The notes: generated by a model from the sequence alone, not told the origin. Positions 1-8,194 are shown, numbered from the stretch's first letter. The stretch: 54,101 nucleotides of DNA from Bacillota bacterium (GCA_022793795.1 JAAWDM010000038.1:1-54101); one strand, 5' to 3'. Made by a program: numbers and translations.

Positions 1-2
1 CC

Positions 3-137
3 GATCAGCTGTGGGGAATGGCGGAAAATTATGACCTCTGCCTGAACAGCAGTAAGCTGGGGATCGACCGCTGTGTTGAACTGATTCTTGCATCACTTGA
101 CAAAGGCATACAGCCCATAGTCAAGTGCGACGGATAG
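3..137 (+). CDS. Cytidylate kinase-like family protein, C-terminal fragment
   Basis: Reading frame 3 is open from the left edge and ends with TAG at 135-137, leaving 44 residues (it contains NYDLCLNSSKLGID and a long amphipathic C-terminal helix). That pattern, a short 'nyDLvlNss.lGid.avelI' strand-helix, is typical of the C-terminus of the cytidylate-kinase-like P-loop proteins common in Clostridia. The nucleotide-binding part lies outside the window, so substrate cannot be judged. It points toward the edge-distal TIGR04076 gene (convergent). The family call rests on a short stretch only. Confidence 0.55.
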   Translation, partial: DQLWGMAENYDLCLNSSKLGIDRCVELILASLDKGIQPIVKCDG

Positions 138-405
138 TTGAATATCAGATTTTCCACTCAATATCGACATTCACCCGCAGCGGGGATTTGAGAGAGCAGG
201 CCGTCAATCACCTGGCGCCTGTCATCAACGTCAATTTCTTCCCTGCGGTTCAAATTTTAAAACCGCCGCAAGGCTACTTGTATTTTGTTTGGGCGCGCAG
301 ATACCAGCCGCCAAAACAACGGTTTTTTACCCCGTTGGGCGGATGATATTTCTCATATCAATTTCGCCTATCTGTTCCTTGTCAGCTTTGCTGGTAAACT
401 AGCGT
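138..405. other. Intergenic region, no gene recognised; one bulged hairpin
   Basis: About 270 bases between two convergent genes. I see no convincing coding frame. A structured element lies at 308-342: CCGCC and CAACGG pair with CCGTTG and GGCGG, leaving an AAAA bulge and a T-rich loop. There is no T-tract of the right placement for a classic terminator of the left gene. It may be degraded sequence from a former gene; I cannot say which. Confidence 0.3.
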
Positions 406-753
406 TCAGCCGAAACAGTTTCCCCTAAAGGGATTTGGATTACCTAAAGGTTTCGCTGTAATCCGAAACATAACGCATCCATCAGGGCAGACAACTACCT
501 TGCTGTATTTTCCGTCTCCGCCGATGTTCTCTAAATCTCCGCCGCTCCTGATGGCCTCCATGATCGGATAAAGTACCATCATCACTTTGGAACAGATACC
601 ATATCCCTCCCCATTGACAGGACATCCATAGGTGCAGGTATATTTATCTCCGATTTCTTCACCATTCCGACAGTAATGCTCCGTATGATCGCCACGCAAA
701 AAATCAATCACTTCAACTTCAAATTCATATTCCTCATCGAGCCATTTTTTCAT
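406..753 (-). CDS. TIGR04076 family protein
   Basis: This is a 115-residue protein starting at the ATG preceded by GGAGG seven bases upstream; a longer in-frame version lacks a ribosome site. It carries two cysteine groups, YTCTYGCPVNGEGYGIC in the middle and VCPDGCVMFRI near the end, which are characteristic of the TIGR04076 family of small anaerobe proteins of unknown biochemical role. The cysteines suggest metal or cluster binding, which is inference. It stands alone between the left-edge gene and the ABC export genes. Confidence 0.72.
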   Translation of the reverse strand: MKKWLDEEYEFEVEVIDFLRGDHTEHYCRNGEEIGDKYTCTYGCPVNGEGYGICSKVMMVLYPIMEAIRSGGDLENIGGDGKYSKVVVCPDGCVMFRITAKPLGNPNPFRGNCFG

Positions 754-922
754 ATTCAACCTCCGTTGTTTATAGATTTTACCGTACCCGTGTCCCCGAT
801 TGCTTCTAGCCACGCTGACCAGAAGCAATCAAGGACGGTTATTAGCTTTCCCGTTACTGATCATATCATAGGCTTGGAATACTATCAAGGCTATGTTATA
901 AACGGTAAAATGAGCAGTCGCA

Positions 923-1666
923 TCACTCCCACTTAAAGCATTTTATTGCGATTCCTGAACAGACCAAAGTAAGGCACAGCATTACGATGATTGGCAGGCC
1001 CAAAGGTTCGGCCGCCAGGCCTAGAAACGCCGATTTCATAAGTTGGATGCCTTGGGTCATGGGGAGCATACTAATAACTTTTTGCATCATCTCCGGCATT
1101 ACTTCAAAAGGCAGGGTAGCCCCGGAGAAAATTAACATGGGGAAATACAACACACAGGCGATCACGCTTGCGCTCTTGGCGTTCTTTGCGATACCACCCA
1201 CCATCATGCCAATGCTCAAAGTAGAAAGTACAGTCAGAAGCCAACTGCCAGCAAATCCGACCCAGGAGCCGCGCAGGTGAACGCCCCAGGCCAATCCAGA
1301 AATCAGGAGTAAGGTAATCAGGGACACCAGCGCATAAAGCACATAAATCAGAAATTCCACAGCAAGCAGCATACCAGGGCTGATGGGTGTGACCTGAAAG
1401 CGTTTTAGGATTTTTCGTTCCCGGTATTCCGCCACCACCAACGGCAAGCCCATCAATCCACCAGCGCAGACCGAGATGGCGCATAGCGCACCAAAGGACT
1501 GTTCCAAAAATGTGTAGTCCGTCTCATCCGCCGCCGGGTTCGTCCCATACAGAAAACCAAGGATCACCAGTGCCACCAGAGGCAGGATAATGGCGAAAAT
1601 CACCATGTTCATATTGCGTATATTCAACTTCAATTCGTTTTTTAACAGAGTATAAAAGGCTTTCAT
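923..1666 (-). CDS. ABC-2 type transporter permease
   Basis: 247 residues with about six hydrophobic segments in ABC-2 arrangement: one N-terminal helix (residues ~20-42), a pair around 58-80, then segments near 105-130, 140-165, 170-195 and 220-240. The short hydrophilic stretch YRERKILKRFQVTPISP between helices 2 and 3 is the usual coupling-helix motif of drug/lipid exporters such as the DrrB/YhgE group. The start codon overlaps the stop of the ATPase gene by four bases, so the two are translationally coupled. Substrate cannot be read from sequence; an efflux or peptide/antibiotic export role is inferred from MerR control. Confidence 0.88.
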   Translation of the reverse strand: MKAFYTLLKNELKLNIRNMNMVIFAIILPLVALVILGFLYGTNPAADETDYTFLEQSFGALCAISVCAGGLMGLPLVVAEYRERKILKRFQVTPISPGMLLAVEFLIYVLYALVSLITLLLISGLAWGVHLRGSWVGFAGSWLLTVLSTLSIGMMVGGIAKNAKSASVIACVLYFPMLIFSGATLPFEVMPEMMQKVISMLPMTQGIQLMKSAFLGLAAEPLGLPIIVMLCLTLVCSGIAIKCFKWE

Positions 1667-2382
1667 TCAATCCCCTCCCCAGAAAGTTTCAGATAGGCAT
1701 CCTCAAAATTTTCGCAGCCACTTTTCTCTTTGGCCTGTGCCACCGTTCCATAAAAAACGATCTGGCCCTTTTGAAGAATATAAATCTCGTCACAAAGGGC
1801 CTCCGCCTCGTCCATGAAGTGGGAAGTCAAGAAAATTGTCAATCCGCTGTCTTTCAGCTCCTTTAAAATTTTCCAAACACCCCGCCGCGCCCTTGGGTCA
1901 AGACCAGTTGTCAGTTCGTCCAGAAAAACGACCTGTGGTTTTGGAATAAGAGCCAGCACAATAAAAAGTCGCTGGCGCTCTCCTCCAGACAAACTTTTGA
2001 CGGGCGCTCCCGTTTTGTCCCCGATCCCAAATTGCTCGCACAGTCCTTTCCAGTCGGCGGGAGCCTTGTAAAGACAGGCTGTTTCCTCACACAATTCCGA
2101 AACCTTGATTTCCGGCTGATAGTCGCACTCCTGGAATTGAACGCCCACTTGCTGGAACAGGCGGCGACGGTCTTTCCAGGGATCAAGGGCGAGGACAGAT
2201 ACATTCCCGCTATCTACTCGTTTCGTCCCTAGGATGCACTCAATGGTCGTGCTTTTCCCTGCTCCATTGGCCCCCAGCAGGCCAAAGACCATACCGCGTT
2301 TGACCGACAGACTCACATGGTCTACCGCAAGAAGCGTCCCATAAGCCTTGGTCATGCTTTCGACTTGTACAACTTTTTCCAT
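1663..2382 (-). CDS. ABC transporter ATP-binding protein
   Basis: 239-residue nucleotide-binding subunit of the exporter formed with the downstream permease. Walker A is GANGAGKST (about residues 37-45), the signature is LSGGERQR (about 130-137) and Walker B is VVFLDELTTGLD, with the catalytic Glu and D-loop; the switch His is in LTSHFMDEAE. Domain type resembles CcmA/DrrA ATPases. It is preceded by GGAGG and by a promoter with a perfect dyad (2411-2442) that matches the promoter of the neighbouring MerR gene, so induction by that regulator is likely. Confidence 0.93.
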   Translation of the reverse strand: MEKVVQVESMTKAYGTLLAVDHVSLSVKRGMVFGLLGANGAGKSTTIECILGTKRVDSGNVSVLALDPWKDRRRLFQQVGVQFQECDYQPEIKVSELCEETACLYKAPADWKGLCEQFGIGDKTGAPVKSLSGGERQRLFIVLALIPKPQVVFLDELTTGLDPRARRGVWKILKELKDSGLTIFLTSHFMDEAEALCDEIYILQKGQIVFYGTVAQAKEKSGCENFEDAYLKLSGEGIE

Positions 2383-2410
2383 ATTGATTCCTCCTTTTTT
2401 TCATAATACA

Positions 2411-2442
2411 AAAATACCACCAGAGAAAACTCTGGTGGTAAA
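2411..2442 (-). promoter_or_regulatory. MerR-type promoter with perfect operator dyad (exporter)
   Basis: Read on the minus strand: -35 TTTACC (2437-2442), a 20-base spacer, then -10 TATTTT (2411-2416). A perfect 11-base inverted repeat (TACCACCAGAG, AAAA in the middle on the plus strand, CTCTGGTGGTA; 2415-2440) fills the spacer. An overlong spacer with a centred dyad is the established architecture of promoters activated by MerR-family DNA distortion. The same -35 and half-site recur ahead of the merR gene. Confidence 0.75.
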
Positions 2443-2451
2443 ATGGAGGGT

Positions 2452-3192
2452 TCAAAAGGTTGCTTTCATTTCAAATAACATATCCAGTATTTTTAATGCG
2501 TTTTTCTCCGCCGCGGAAAGAGAACTAATCAGTTTATCGCAAACAGAAATAATATCCTCGTCCTGCCGTGGCGTATTGAGCGCCAGCTTAATATCGACGT
2601 TGGGATTTTGGGAGAGTTGCTGAAGCATCCGCAAAATTGCCTCCAAGGAGTAATTTGCACACCGCAGGGAACGAATAATTTTTAAACGTTTCATATCGCT
2701 CTCCGAATAAACACGATACCCATTCTTTTTCCGCTTAACAGTGAGAAGTCCGTTCATTTCCCAATTTCTCAATGTATCCATTGAGATGCCCAAATAAGCG
2801 GACGCTTCTTTTCGTTTCAAACAATCAGGAGTGGCCAGGCTTTCCCCAGACAAGATATGCTGAACGATACAGATAGCTTCCTCTGCATGGCTGCGTTCTG
2901 TTTCCAAATCAGCCAGATATTCTTTTGTGAGCAGGATAGCTTCATCAAAATCTCTTTGCGCAGATGATCTCACAACCTCTACAATCTTTTTCCGCAGACC
3001 ACCCTGTAGCACTTCAATCTGGAATGCAATTCGGGCAAGCTGGAATTGTTGAAGGTGAAATGAGGTAAAAACACGATATCCGTTTTCCTGACGTTTTGCT
3101 GCTGGGATTAGTCCCCATTTTTCATATAAGCGGACTGTGTTTGGATGTACTCCAATAGCAGCCGCAATCTCAGCCGTTTTGTATGTGGTCAA
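2452..3192 (-). CDS. MerR-family regulator with two MerR DNA-binding domains
   Basis: 246 residues. An N-terminal MerR winged helix (residues ~5-75; TAEIAAAIGVHPNTVRLYEKWGLI) is followed by a helical segment and then a second MerR helix-turn-helix (~128-195; KEASAYLGISMDTLRNWEMNGLL) and a C-terminal helical region. Two DNA-binding domains in one chain are unusual; most MerR proteins carry one plus a dimerisation helix and effector domain. Translation starts at TTG preceded by GGAGG. It sits directly upstream of the ABC pair and probably controls both its own promoter and theirs. No cysteine metal-binding motif is evident, so an organic ligand is more likely than a metal. Confidence 0.85.
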   Translation of the reverse strand: MTTYKTAEIAAAIGVHPNTVRLYEKWGLIPAAKRQENGYRVFTSFHLQQFQLARIAFQIEVLQGGLRKKIVEVVRSSAQRDFDEAILLTKEYLADLETERSHAEEAICIVQHILSGESLATPDCLKRKEASAYLGISMDTLRNWEMNGLLTVKRKKNGYRVYSESDMKRLKIIRSLRCANYSLEAILRMLQQLSQNPNVDIKLALNTPRQDEDIISVCDKLISSLSAAEKNALKILDMLFEMKATF

Positions 3193-3214
3193 AATCCTCC
3201 CTCCTTATGATACT

Positions 3215-3246
3215 ATTCTACCCTTCTTCCAAACTCTGGTGGTAAA
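3215..3246 (-). promoter_or_regulatory. MerR-type promoter of the merR gene
   Basis: On the minus strand: -35 TTTACC (3241-3246), a 20-base spacer, -10 TAGAAT (3215-3220). The -35 and left half-site TACCACCAGAG are identical to those of the exporter promoter, but the right half of the dyad is degenerate (GGAAGAAGGGTA instead of CTCTGGTGGTA). The imperfect site suggests weaker binding and autoregulation, which is inference. Confidence 0.65.
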
Positions 3247-3366
3247 GTGGAGTGTTTTTATGATATTATCTCTATCTTACCTTTACACAGAACCCTGTTT
3301 TATTCTTCGCCCTTGCATCTTCATCATAAAATAATGATTATCTGAGCCATTCAAAGGCCTCAAAAA

Positions 3367-3420
3367 GCAAAAAAGTAGGGACAATCATTTCATACCTTTG
3401 TATCAAAATCATCGTCCCTA
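3367..3420 (-). terminator. tmRNA terminator
   Basis: Directly after the CCA end of tmRNA, the minus-strand RNA folds into a long stem (TAGGGACGATGATTT with AAATGATTGTCCCTA, two mismatches) followed by CTTTTTTG. This is a standard intrinsic terminator. Confidence 0.8.
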
Positions 3421-3422
3421 GA

Positions 3423-3781
3423 TGGTGGAGATGGTGGGAATCGAACCCACGTCCTAAAGCATTTCCACAGGAATTTCTCCGAGCGCAGTCAATGTTTTAA
3501 AGTTTCGCTTTCTTTAGCGCCCACTGACAGGCTCTAAAGTCGGCTAGTCCGTAACTCCCCTGTGATACCGGACGCTCTCACAGAGTTTTCCTGTATAATC
3601 GACGCCAGATTCCGGGCCTACAGGTAAACCCGGGCTGACGCGCGGTGCAGAACTAAGCTGCTAATGCGAAATTGTTGTTATTTTTAGCGTTTATATTTAA
3701 CGTGTCCTTTTTTAGGTAGACCGGACAAACTACCGCTCGCTTATCCTGCTTCTACACCCCAGTCGAAACCTTTACACCCCC
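3423..3781 (-). ncRNA. ssrA: tmRNA (transfer-messenger RNA)
   Basis: The 359-base RNA begins GGGGGTGTAAAGGTTTCGACTG and ends with GTTCGATTCCCACCATCTCCACCA, a T-arm and CCA. The first seven bases pair with the last seven before ACCA (one or two G-U pairs), forming the tRNA-like acceptor stem. The tag frame runs from GCT at 3686-3688 to TAG at 3653-3655 and encodes AKNNNNFALAA, ending with the ALAA degradation signal. It works with SmpB, encoded just upstream on the same strand, to rescue stalled ribosomes. Confidence 0.97.
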
Positions 3782-3903
3782 ATGGTATATCTGTTTCCAT
3801 TCAGATATAGTAACAGTATCTATTATTTTACACCATTTGCTCCTTTAGAGCAATGACTAAAATCTGTAATCATTTCACTCCGAAATTGATTGTGGCTCAC
3901 TGG

Positions 3904-3943
3904 ACTTCGATATTTTTGCAATTATTCACAAAAACATCGAAGT
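3904..3943. repeat. 15-base inverted repeat, TTCGATATTTTT type
   Basis: ACTTCGATATTTTTG (3904-3918) and CAAAAACATCGAAGT (3929-3943) are inverted copies with one mismatch and a 10-base loop. In a minus-strand transcript the mismatch becomes a G-U pair. The same core recurs at 4134-4168 and several times at 17751-18044. Confidence 0.7.
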
Positions 3944-4133
3944 CAATTTCGTGTATTGTATATTTATGTCAGAAAATAAATTTTCATGCCGCTTTTATCC
4001 TGCCTTTTCAGCGGCATATTGGCTTTGCTTTGTCCGTCAAACAAAATCTACCCTTCTCCACCTGCTCTCCGGCCTGATTTCCGGTGCAAAGAGCCCTTTT
4101 GGAAGGAGAATCATCCTCGTCGTTCCCCAAATC

Positions 4134-4168
4134 TTCGATAAAAACCTTATATATTAAAAAATATCGAA
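4134..4168. repeat. Inverted repeat TTCGATA...TATCGAA
   Basis: TTCGATAAAAA (4134-4144) and AAAAATATCGAA (ending 4168) form a second copy of the AT-rich dyad downstream of smpB. Part of the same repeat family as 3904-3943. Confidence 0.5.
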
Positions 4169-4278
4169 TTTCCTCACCAATTCTTCACATAACGCCATGA
4201 AAGCCCATGAATACGGTGTGCATAGGGTTTTTGCGGCCATTGCCAGCAGATTCTGTGGCTTCCAACGGTTAAAATCCT

Positions 4279-4743
4279 TTAAAATCTGTCTTTCATGCGA
4301 CGGTCCATTTCCCGCTGGGCATCTCGCTTTGCAATATCCTCACGCTTATCGTAATTCTTTTTACCTCTGGCAACGGCGATTTCCACCTTAGCGCGGCCGT
4401 CCTCGTTTATGTACATGGTCAGCGGCACCAAGGTCAGTCCCTTCATGGTGGTATAGCCAATCAGCTTACGGATTTCCTGCTTGTGAAGCAACAACTTTCT
4501 GGGCCGAAGGGGCTCCACATTGTATCGATTTCCCTGCTCATAAGGGCTGATGTTCATACCGTACAGGATTAACTCTGCATTTTCAATCTTGGCATAGCTT
4601 TCCTTAATGCTGACCTTGCCCTGACGAACCGACTTGATTTCCGTACCGGTGAGTACGACACCCGCCTCATAAACCTCTTCTATGAAATAATCATGGCGCG
4701 CTTTCTTGTTATTGGCCACCAGTTTTCTTTGTCGTTTTACCAT
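4279..4743 (-). CDS. smpB: SsrA-binding protein SmpB
   Basis: 154 residues, the normal length. It shows the OB-fold core with [12 protein letters not shown] near the N-terminus, [19 protein letters not shown] (about 33-51), the LLLHKQEI segment and the basic C-terminal tail [20 protein letters not shown] that enters the empty mRNA channel. It binds tmRNA and delivers it to stalled ribosomes. The tmRNA gene follows about 500 bases downstream on the same strand, the classic pairing in Gram-positives. Confidence 0.98.
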   Translation of the reverse strand: MVKRQRKLVANNKKARHDYFIEEVYEAGVVLTGTEIKSVRQGKVSIKESYAKIENAELILYGMNISPYEQGNRYNVEPLRPRKLLLHKQEIRKLIGYTTMKGLTLVPLTMYINEDGRAKVEIAVARGKKNYDKREDIAKRDAQREMDRRMKDRF

Positions 4744-4780
4744 GTTTTCTCACTCTCTATCAATAACTCGATTTTCCAGG

Positions 4781-5161
4781 TCAAAAGGTTACATTGATTC
4801 TGGAAAAATTTAGAATCACCTTGCCCTGGACCTGTTCCTTTGCTACCAACGTCTCCTGATTTTTGGTAGTCTGTGTATCGCAATCTACCTTGAGCCAACC
4901 ACCACGGCTTCCTATTACTCTGCGTATCAAGGTTCTTCCCTCTCCATCAATGGTATAGTAAGGCGCCTCATAAACGATCACATCCCCCACCTGGGCATGT
5001 TCTCCATCCGTAAGCCTGGATACCAGCAGCCGGTCTCCTGGCTCCATCTCCGGCAGCATGGTACTTCCCTTCACTTCCACTACCATCACAGCCGAATAGA
5101 GCAAAAGCCCCAGGCAAATTCCCACTGTAGCCGAAAGTCCTCGGCGAAAAAATTTTCCCAT
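4781..5161 (-). CDS. Signal-peptidase-I-like (S26) protein lacking catalytic residues
   Basis: 126 residues from the ATG preceded by GGGAGG (seven-base spacing); earlier in-frame ATGs lie within or upstream of that site. An N-terminal membrane helix (residues ~8-27) is followed by the S26 Ser box GSTMLPEMEPGDRLLV, with the nucleophile Ser retained. However the general-base Lys of the family motif (LIKRVIG in the two neighbours) is Arg here (LIRRVIG), and the GDNRxxSxDSR box is absent, so the protein ends early. It is probably not an active Lys-dyad peptidase. Alternatives are a regulatory or chaperone-like paralogue, or a decaying copy. Confidence 0.72.
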   Translation of the reverse strand: MGKFFRRGLSATVGICLGLLLYSAVMVVEVKGSTMLPEMEPGDRLLVSRLTDGEHAQVGDVIVYEAPYYTIDGEGRTLIRRVIGSRGGWLKVDCDTQTTKNQETLVAKEQVQGKVILNFSRINVTF

Positions 5162-5251
5162 ATCAATGCCTCCCATATTCATCCATGACTTATGCTCCGC
5201 AAGTCACAGCAAAACAATTATGTAAGGCAGCCAAGGGAAACTTGACCTTTC

Positions 5252-5773
5252 CTAAAAGGTACGGATTCTATCAAAAGGATAGAGACGAAGAACCACTTTG
5301 CCCAATATCTCCTCCTGCTTCACACATCCAATCATTGGATCTCTGCTATCCTGGCTGACTCGCCGATTATCTCCCATGGCAAAGACGGTTCCCTTGGGTA
5401 CAGTCACTGCTTCCATGTCGCCGGAAAGCCCCTCTTCATTGACATACGTCTCTTCAAACAGTTCGCCGTTGAGATAAACATAACCGTCTTTTACTTCTAT
5501 GGTATCACCCGGTAAGCCAATAATCCGCTTAATCAGATTCTTGTCGTTATTTTCATCGTCCTTTAGAGACGTATGGAACACCACAACATCGCCCCGCTCT
5601 ATATCGCCGAACAGAGTATATGCCTGCTTACTGACAAAAACGTAATCTCCTTCATAAAAAGTCGGCACCATGGAACTCTGTTTCAATGCAATGGGTTTAA
5701 TAAAGGTCAAAATCAGTGTCGCAATGATGACAGCAACTAAAATCTCTTTTATCCATCCTAACATCGTTTTCAT
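5252..5773 (-). CDS. lepB: Signal peptidase I (paralogue 1)
   Basis: 173 residues starting at ATG behind GGGGAG (a TTG just before it is in frame but poorly placed). One N-terminal membrane anchor (~9-28), Ser box QSSMVPTFYEGDYVFV, Lys box NLIKRIIGLPGD and the GDNRRVSQDSRD box are all intact, which is the complete type I signal peptidase set. It removes signal peptides of secreted proteins on the outer face of the membrane. It is about 75% similar by eye to the next gene upstream and likely arose by tandem duplication. Confidence 0.94.
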   Translation of the reverse strand: MKTMLGWIKEILVAVIIATLILTFIKPIALKQSSMVPTFYEGDYVFVSKQAYTLFGDIERGDVVVFHTSLKDDENNDKNLIKRIIGLPGDTIEVKDGYVYLNGELFEETYVNEEGLSGDMEAVTVPKGTVFAMGDNRRVSQDSRDPMIGCVKQEEILGKVVLRLYPFDRIRTF

Positions 5774-5882
5774 CAATAACTCCCCACTGTCTCTTTCATT
5801 TTTGCCAAACCATTCCCCTTTTATTCTCTGCTCTGGGCTTGGCTTTTTTCTTAGATTTTATGTCGGTTTATGTCGGCCTTTT

Positions 5883-6404
5883 TTAGAAGGTCTTGAACCT
5901 ATCAAATGGGAAAATTCTGATGATAACCTTCCCTAAAATCTCCTCCTGACTGACGCAGCCTATCCGCACGTCTCGGCTATCCAGACTTGCAATCCGATTG
6001 TCTCCCATGGCGAACAGATAGCCTTCCGGCACCACAATCTTTTCCATCTCACCCGACATGCCAGCCTCTGCCACATAAGTCTCTTCCTGTTTCTCCCCAT
6101 TGAGATATACATAGCCTTCCTTGATTTCCACCTCGTCCCCCGGCAGACCGATGACTCGCTTAATCAAATTTTTGTCATGGGCCTCATCATCCTTCAGCTC
6201 CGTATGAAAAACCACCACGTCGCCCCGCTCCACATGGCCGAACAAAGTATATGCCTGCCTACTCAAAAAAATGTAATCTCCTTCATAGAAGGTGGGTTCC
6301 ATGGAACTTTGCTGCACTACAATGGGCTTGATAAAGGTCAGAATCAAAATCCCAATGACCACTGCAATCAGAATTGCTTTTATCCATTCAAAAAATGTTT
6401 TCAT
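5883..6404 (-). CDS. lepB: Signal peptidase I (paralogue 2)
   Basis: 173 residues; the ATG chosen lies nine bases after GGAG, while the longer frame begins at TTG overlapping that site. Membrane anchor ~9-28, Ser box QSSMEPTFYEGDYIFL, Lys box NLIKRVIGLPGDEVEI and GDNRIASLDSRD box are intact. Same architecture and length as the adjacent copy, with differences concentrated in the substrate-pocket loops (KDDEAHDKN versus KDDENNDKN; EAGMSGEMEKI versus EEGLSGDMEAV). Both copies should be active. Confidence 0.94.
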   Translation of the reverse strand: MKTFFEWIKAILIAVVIGILILTFIKPIVVQQSSMEPTFYEGDYIFLSRQAYTLFGHVERGDVVVFHTELKDDEAHDKNLIKRVIGLPGDEVEIKEGYVYLNGEKQEETYVAEAGMSGEMEKIVVPEGYLFAMGDNRIASLDSRDVRIGCVSQEEILGKVIIRIFPFDRFKTF

Positions 6405-6443
6405 ATTCTTTATCTCCAATTCTATGTCGTCTATTCATCTCTT

Positions 6444-7472
6444 CTATTTTACAAGGGATTTCTCCCCTGCATCATGAAACAGAGCCGCCTTTATCTTAGC
6501 AAAATCCGCCGGCAAGGCTGCTTCAATGGTCTTTCCCGCCATATAGTCGAGAATATATGGCTGCGCCTCCTCCTGACCATAGGTTTCTGGCCGGAACTGC
6601 AATCGCCACCCATGAAGCAGGTGAGTGTTTAAATCAAAATCCTGGCGCATTATCCGGTTAATTTCCGGTTTCCCATACTTGGTATCGCCTATCACCGGAT
6701 AGCCTGCCTGGCCCAGATGGGCGCGAATCTGATGGGTTCTGCCAGTGATGATTTCAACCTGCACCAGAGTAAACCACCGGTCCTTGTATTTCGCTGTGTG
6801 TATGGGCTCCACTCTGGTTTCCATGACTTTGCCCTCCTCTGATAGAGGCACCACCGAAACCAGATTCTTTCTCTGGTCTTTCACCATCTTATCTTTTAGC
6901 AGTATGGGCTCCTTCAACCTTCCCGCCACAATGGTCAAATAAAATTTCCCGATTCCATCTTTTTGCCGAATCCTGCGGTTCAAATCCTGTAATGCTGCAT
7001 TGTTTTTTCCAAACATGACCAATCCAGTGGTATTCCGGTCAAGACGGCCAGCCGGCGCAGGGGTAAAGGTTCGCTCTCCTCTGGGCTCATATGCGCCGGT
7101 CTCAATGAGATAATCCACCACCTGATTGGCTAGATGATTCTTTTTTTCTGTCTTATCCCCATGGGTAAGAAGGCCAAAGGGTTTCTCCGCAATTAGCAAA
7201 TTTTCATCTTCATAGGCAATGGAAAACTGTCTTTTGGCCCGAACTCTCTTTTTTGGTTTCATCAAGGCCGCCGCCTCTTCCTGGCTCATATAGACGGTCA
7301 CCACATCGCCTACCTCCAGGATAGTTTCCTCACGGCGCCTTTTGCCATTGACCTTCACATCTTTCCGGATCATTTTATAGATATGGCTTAGGGATGCCTG
7401 GTCAAAATATTTTTTTAAAAATCGATCCAGTCTCTGATCGCCCTGATTTTCTGTAATGGTTATATTTATCAT
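6444..7472 (-). CDS. RluA-family 23S rRNA pseudouridine synthase (RluC/RluD type)
   Basis: 342 residues from MINITITENQ; an upstream extension of 32 codons is composed of Cys/Arg-rich sequence unlike the family and is left out. An S4-like RNA-binding domain occupies the first ~90 residues (QRLDRFLKKYF, LSHIYKMIRKDVKVNGKR). The catalytic domain has the RluA signature GRLDRNTTGLVMF with the nucleophilic Asp, and the later GRTHQIRAHLGQAGYPVIGD motif. It converts specific uridines in 23S rRNA to pseudouridine. Which sites cannot be told from sequence. Confidence 0.92.
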   Translation of the reverse strand: MINITITENQGDQRLDRFLKKYFDQASLSHIYKMIRKDVKVNGKRRREETILEVGDVVTVYMSQEEAAALMKPKKRVRAKRQFSIAYEDENLLIAEKPFGLLTHGDKTEKKNHLANQVVDYLIETGAYEPRGERTFTPAPAGRLDRNTTGLVMFGKNNAALQDLNRRIRQKDGIGKFYLTIVAGRLKEPILLKDKMVKDQRKNLVSVVPLSEEGKVMETRVEPIHTAKYKDRWFTLVQVEIITGRTHQIRAHLGQAGYPVIGDTKYGKPEINRIMRQDFDLNTHLLHGWRLQFRPETYGQEEAQPYILDYMAGKTIEAALPADFAKIKAALFHDAGEKSLVK

Positions 7473-7600
7473 TCTTATTGGTATCCTTACCTGTGTGCAT
7501 GGCCCGCAGAGCGATTCCGCAGGCGCCCTCCAGTCCCTTTGTGAACGCCGAGGACAAGAGATGCACATAAACTTTCCAACTTATTATACTATAAAACGCC

Positions 7601-7629
7601 TTGAGAAAAAAGCGGTAATCTGCTAAAAT
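7601..7629 (+). promoter_or_regulatory. Sigma-A type promoter for the MltG-like gene
   Basis: TTGAGA (7601-7606), a 17-base spacer and TAAAAT (7624-7629) lie about 75 bases upstream of the plus-strand start codon. Confidence 0.6.
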
Positions 7630-7705
7630 ATATATGTCGAAACGATGTGGCTCTTGTCGAATATACAGGAAAACACTGGAAAATCTCAAAATTATGGGAG
7701 AAGAG

Positions 7706-8194
7706 ATGATGAAAAAAATAAAAGACTTTGTTTATGATAAAAATGATTTATTGATTGCGCTGCTAGTTTTAACTATCGCTGCATTTCTGATTCTATGGCG
7801 GATGGACGTAATCATGGCCTATCCAGCTCAAGTATTTGGGGATTCTTCCAATTCTAATGTAACGACACCAAAAGGGGATACTAGCCAAGACGGCGACCAG
7901 AAGGACCCTTCCACCTCTTCTCCTGAAGGCGACGAGCCCCAAGGAGACGGCTCATCCGACGCTCTTTGGGTTGGCGGCGCTTTGACAAAGGATGTTGAAG
8001 TTGTGGTGACGGGAAACACTGCATCAGCAGCCATTAGCTGCCTGGTGGATGCCGGTCTCTTTGGCGACTATGAAGAATATCAGCAGATATGTGAAGATAC
8101 TGGTCTACACCATGAAAAGGTCAGCGCCGGCGCCATCACATTTGAAAAAGGTTCCACCAAGGCCGATGTGGCCCGCAAGATTAACTGGAGTTAG
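7706..8194 (+). CDS. Membrane-anchored protein with a C-terminal MltG/YceG-like segment
   Basis: 162 residues from ATG at 7706 (a second ATG follows at 7709; both fit GGGAG at 7696-7700). A membrane helix (residues ~13-32, LLIALLVLTIAAFLILWR) is followed by a ~45-residue Asp/Gly/Ser/Pro-rich low-complexity linker and a ~75-residue folded end. That end (TASAAISCLVDAGLFGDYEEY, then AGAITFEKGSTKADVARKI) resembles the small LysM-like module of MltG-type endolytic transglycosylases, but the catalytic domain is missing. It may bind cell wall or act in division; this is inference. A strong terminator follows. Confidence 0.7.
   Translation: MMKKIKDFVYDKNDLLIALLVLTIAAFLILWRMDVIMAYPAQVFGDSSNSNVTTPKGDTSQDGDQKDPSTSSPEGDEPQGDGSSDALWVGGALTKDVEVVVTGNTASAAISCLVDAGLFGDYEEYQQICEDTGLHHEKVSAGAITFEKGSTKADVARKINWS

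Larger units (their letters stand above)
3782..4278. other. smpB-ssrA intergenic region with inverted repeats
   Basis: About 500 bases without a gene. It holds two inverted repeats of the TTCGATA/TATCGAA type (listed separately at 3904-3943 and 4134-4168) and presumably the tmRNA promoter; TATACC at 3784-3789 (minus strand) is a possible -10 but no good -35 is present, so the RNA may be processed from a longer precursor. Open frames here on the plus strand lack ribosome sites and family resemblance. Confidence 0.4.

Noticed and set aside
125-346. 73-codon plus-strand frame at the left edge
   Set aside because: No ribosome site or family match and it overlaps the real gene end.
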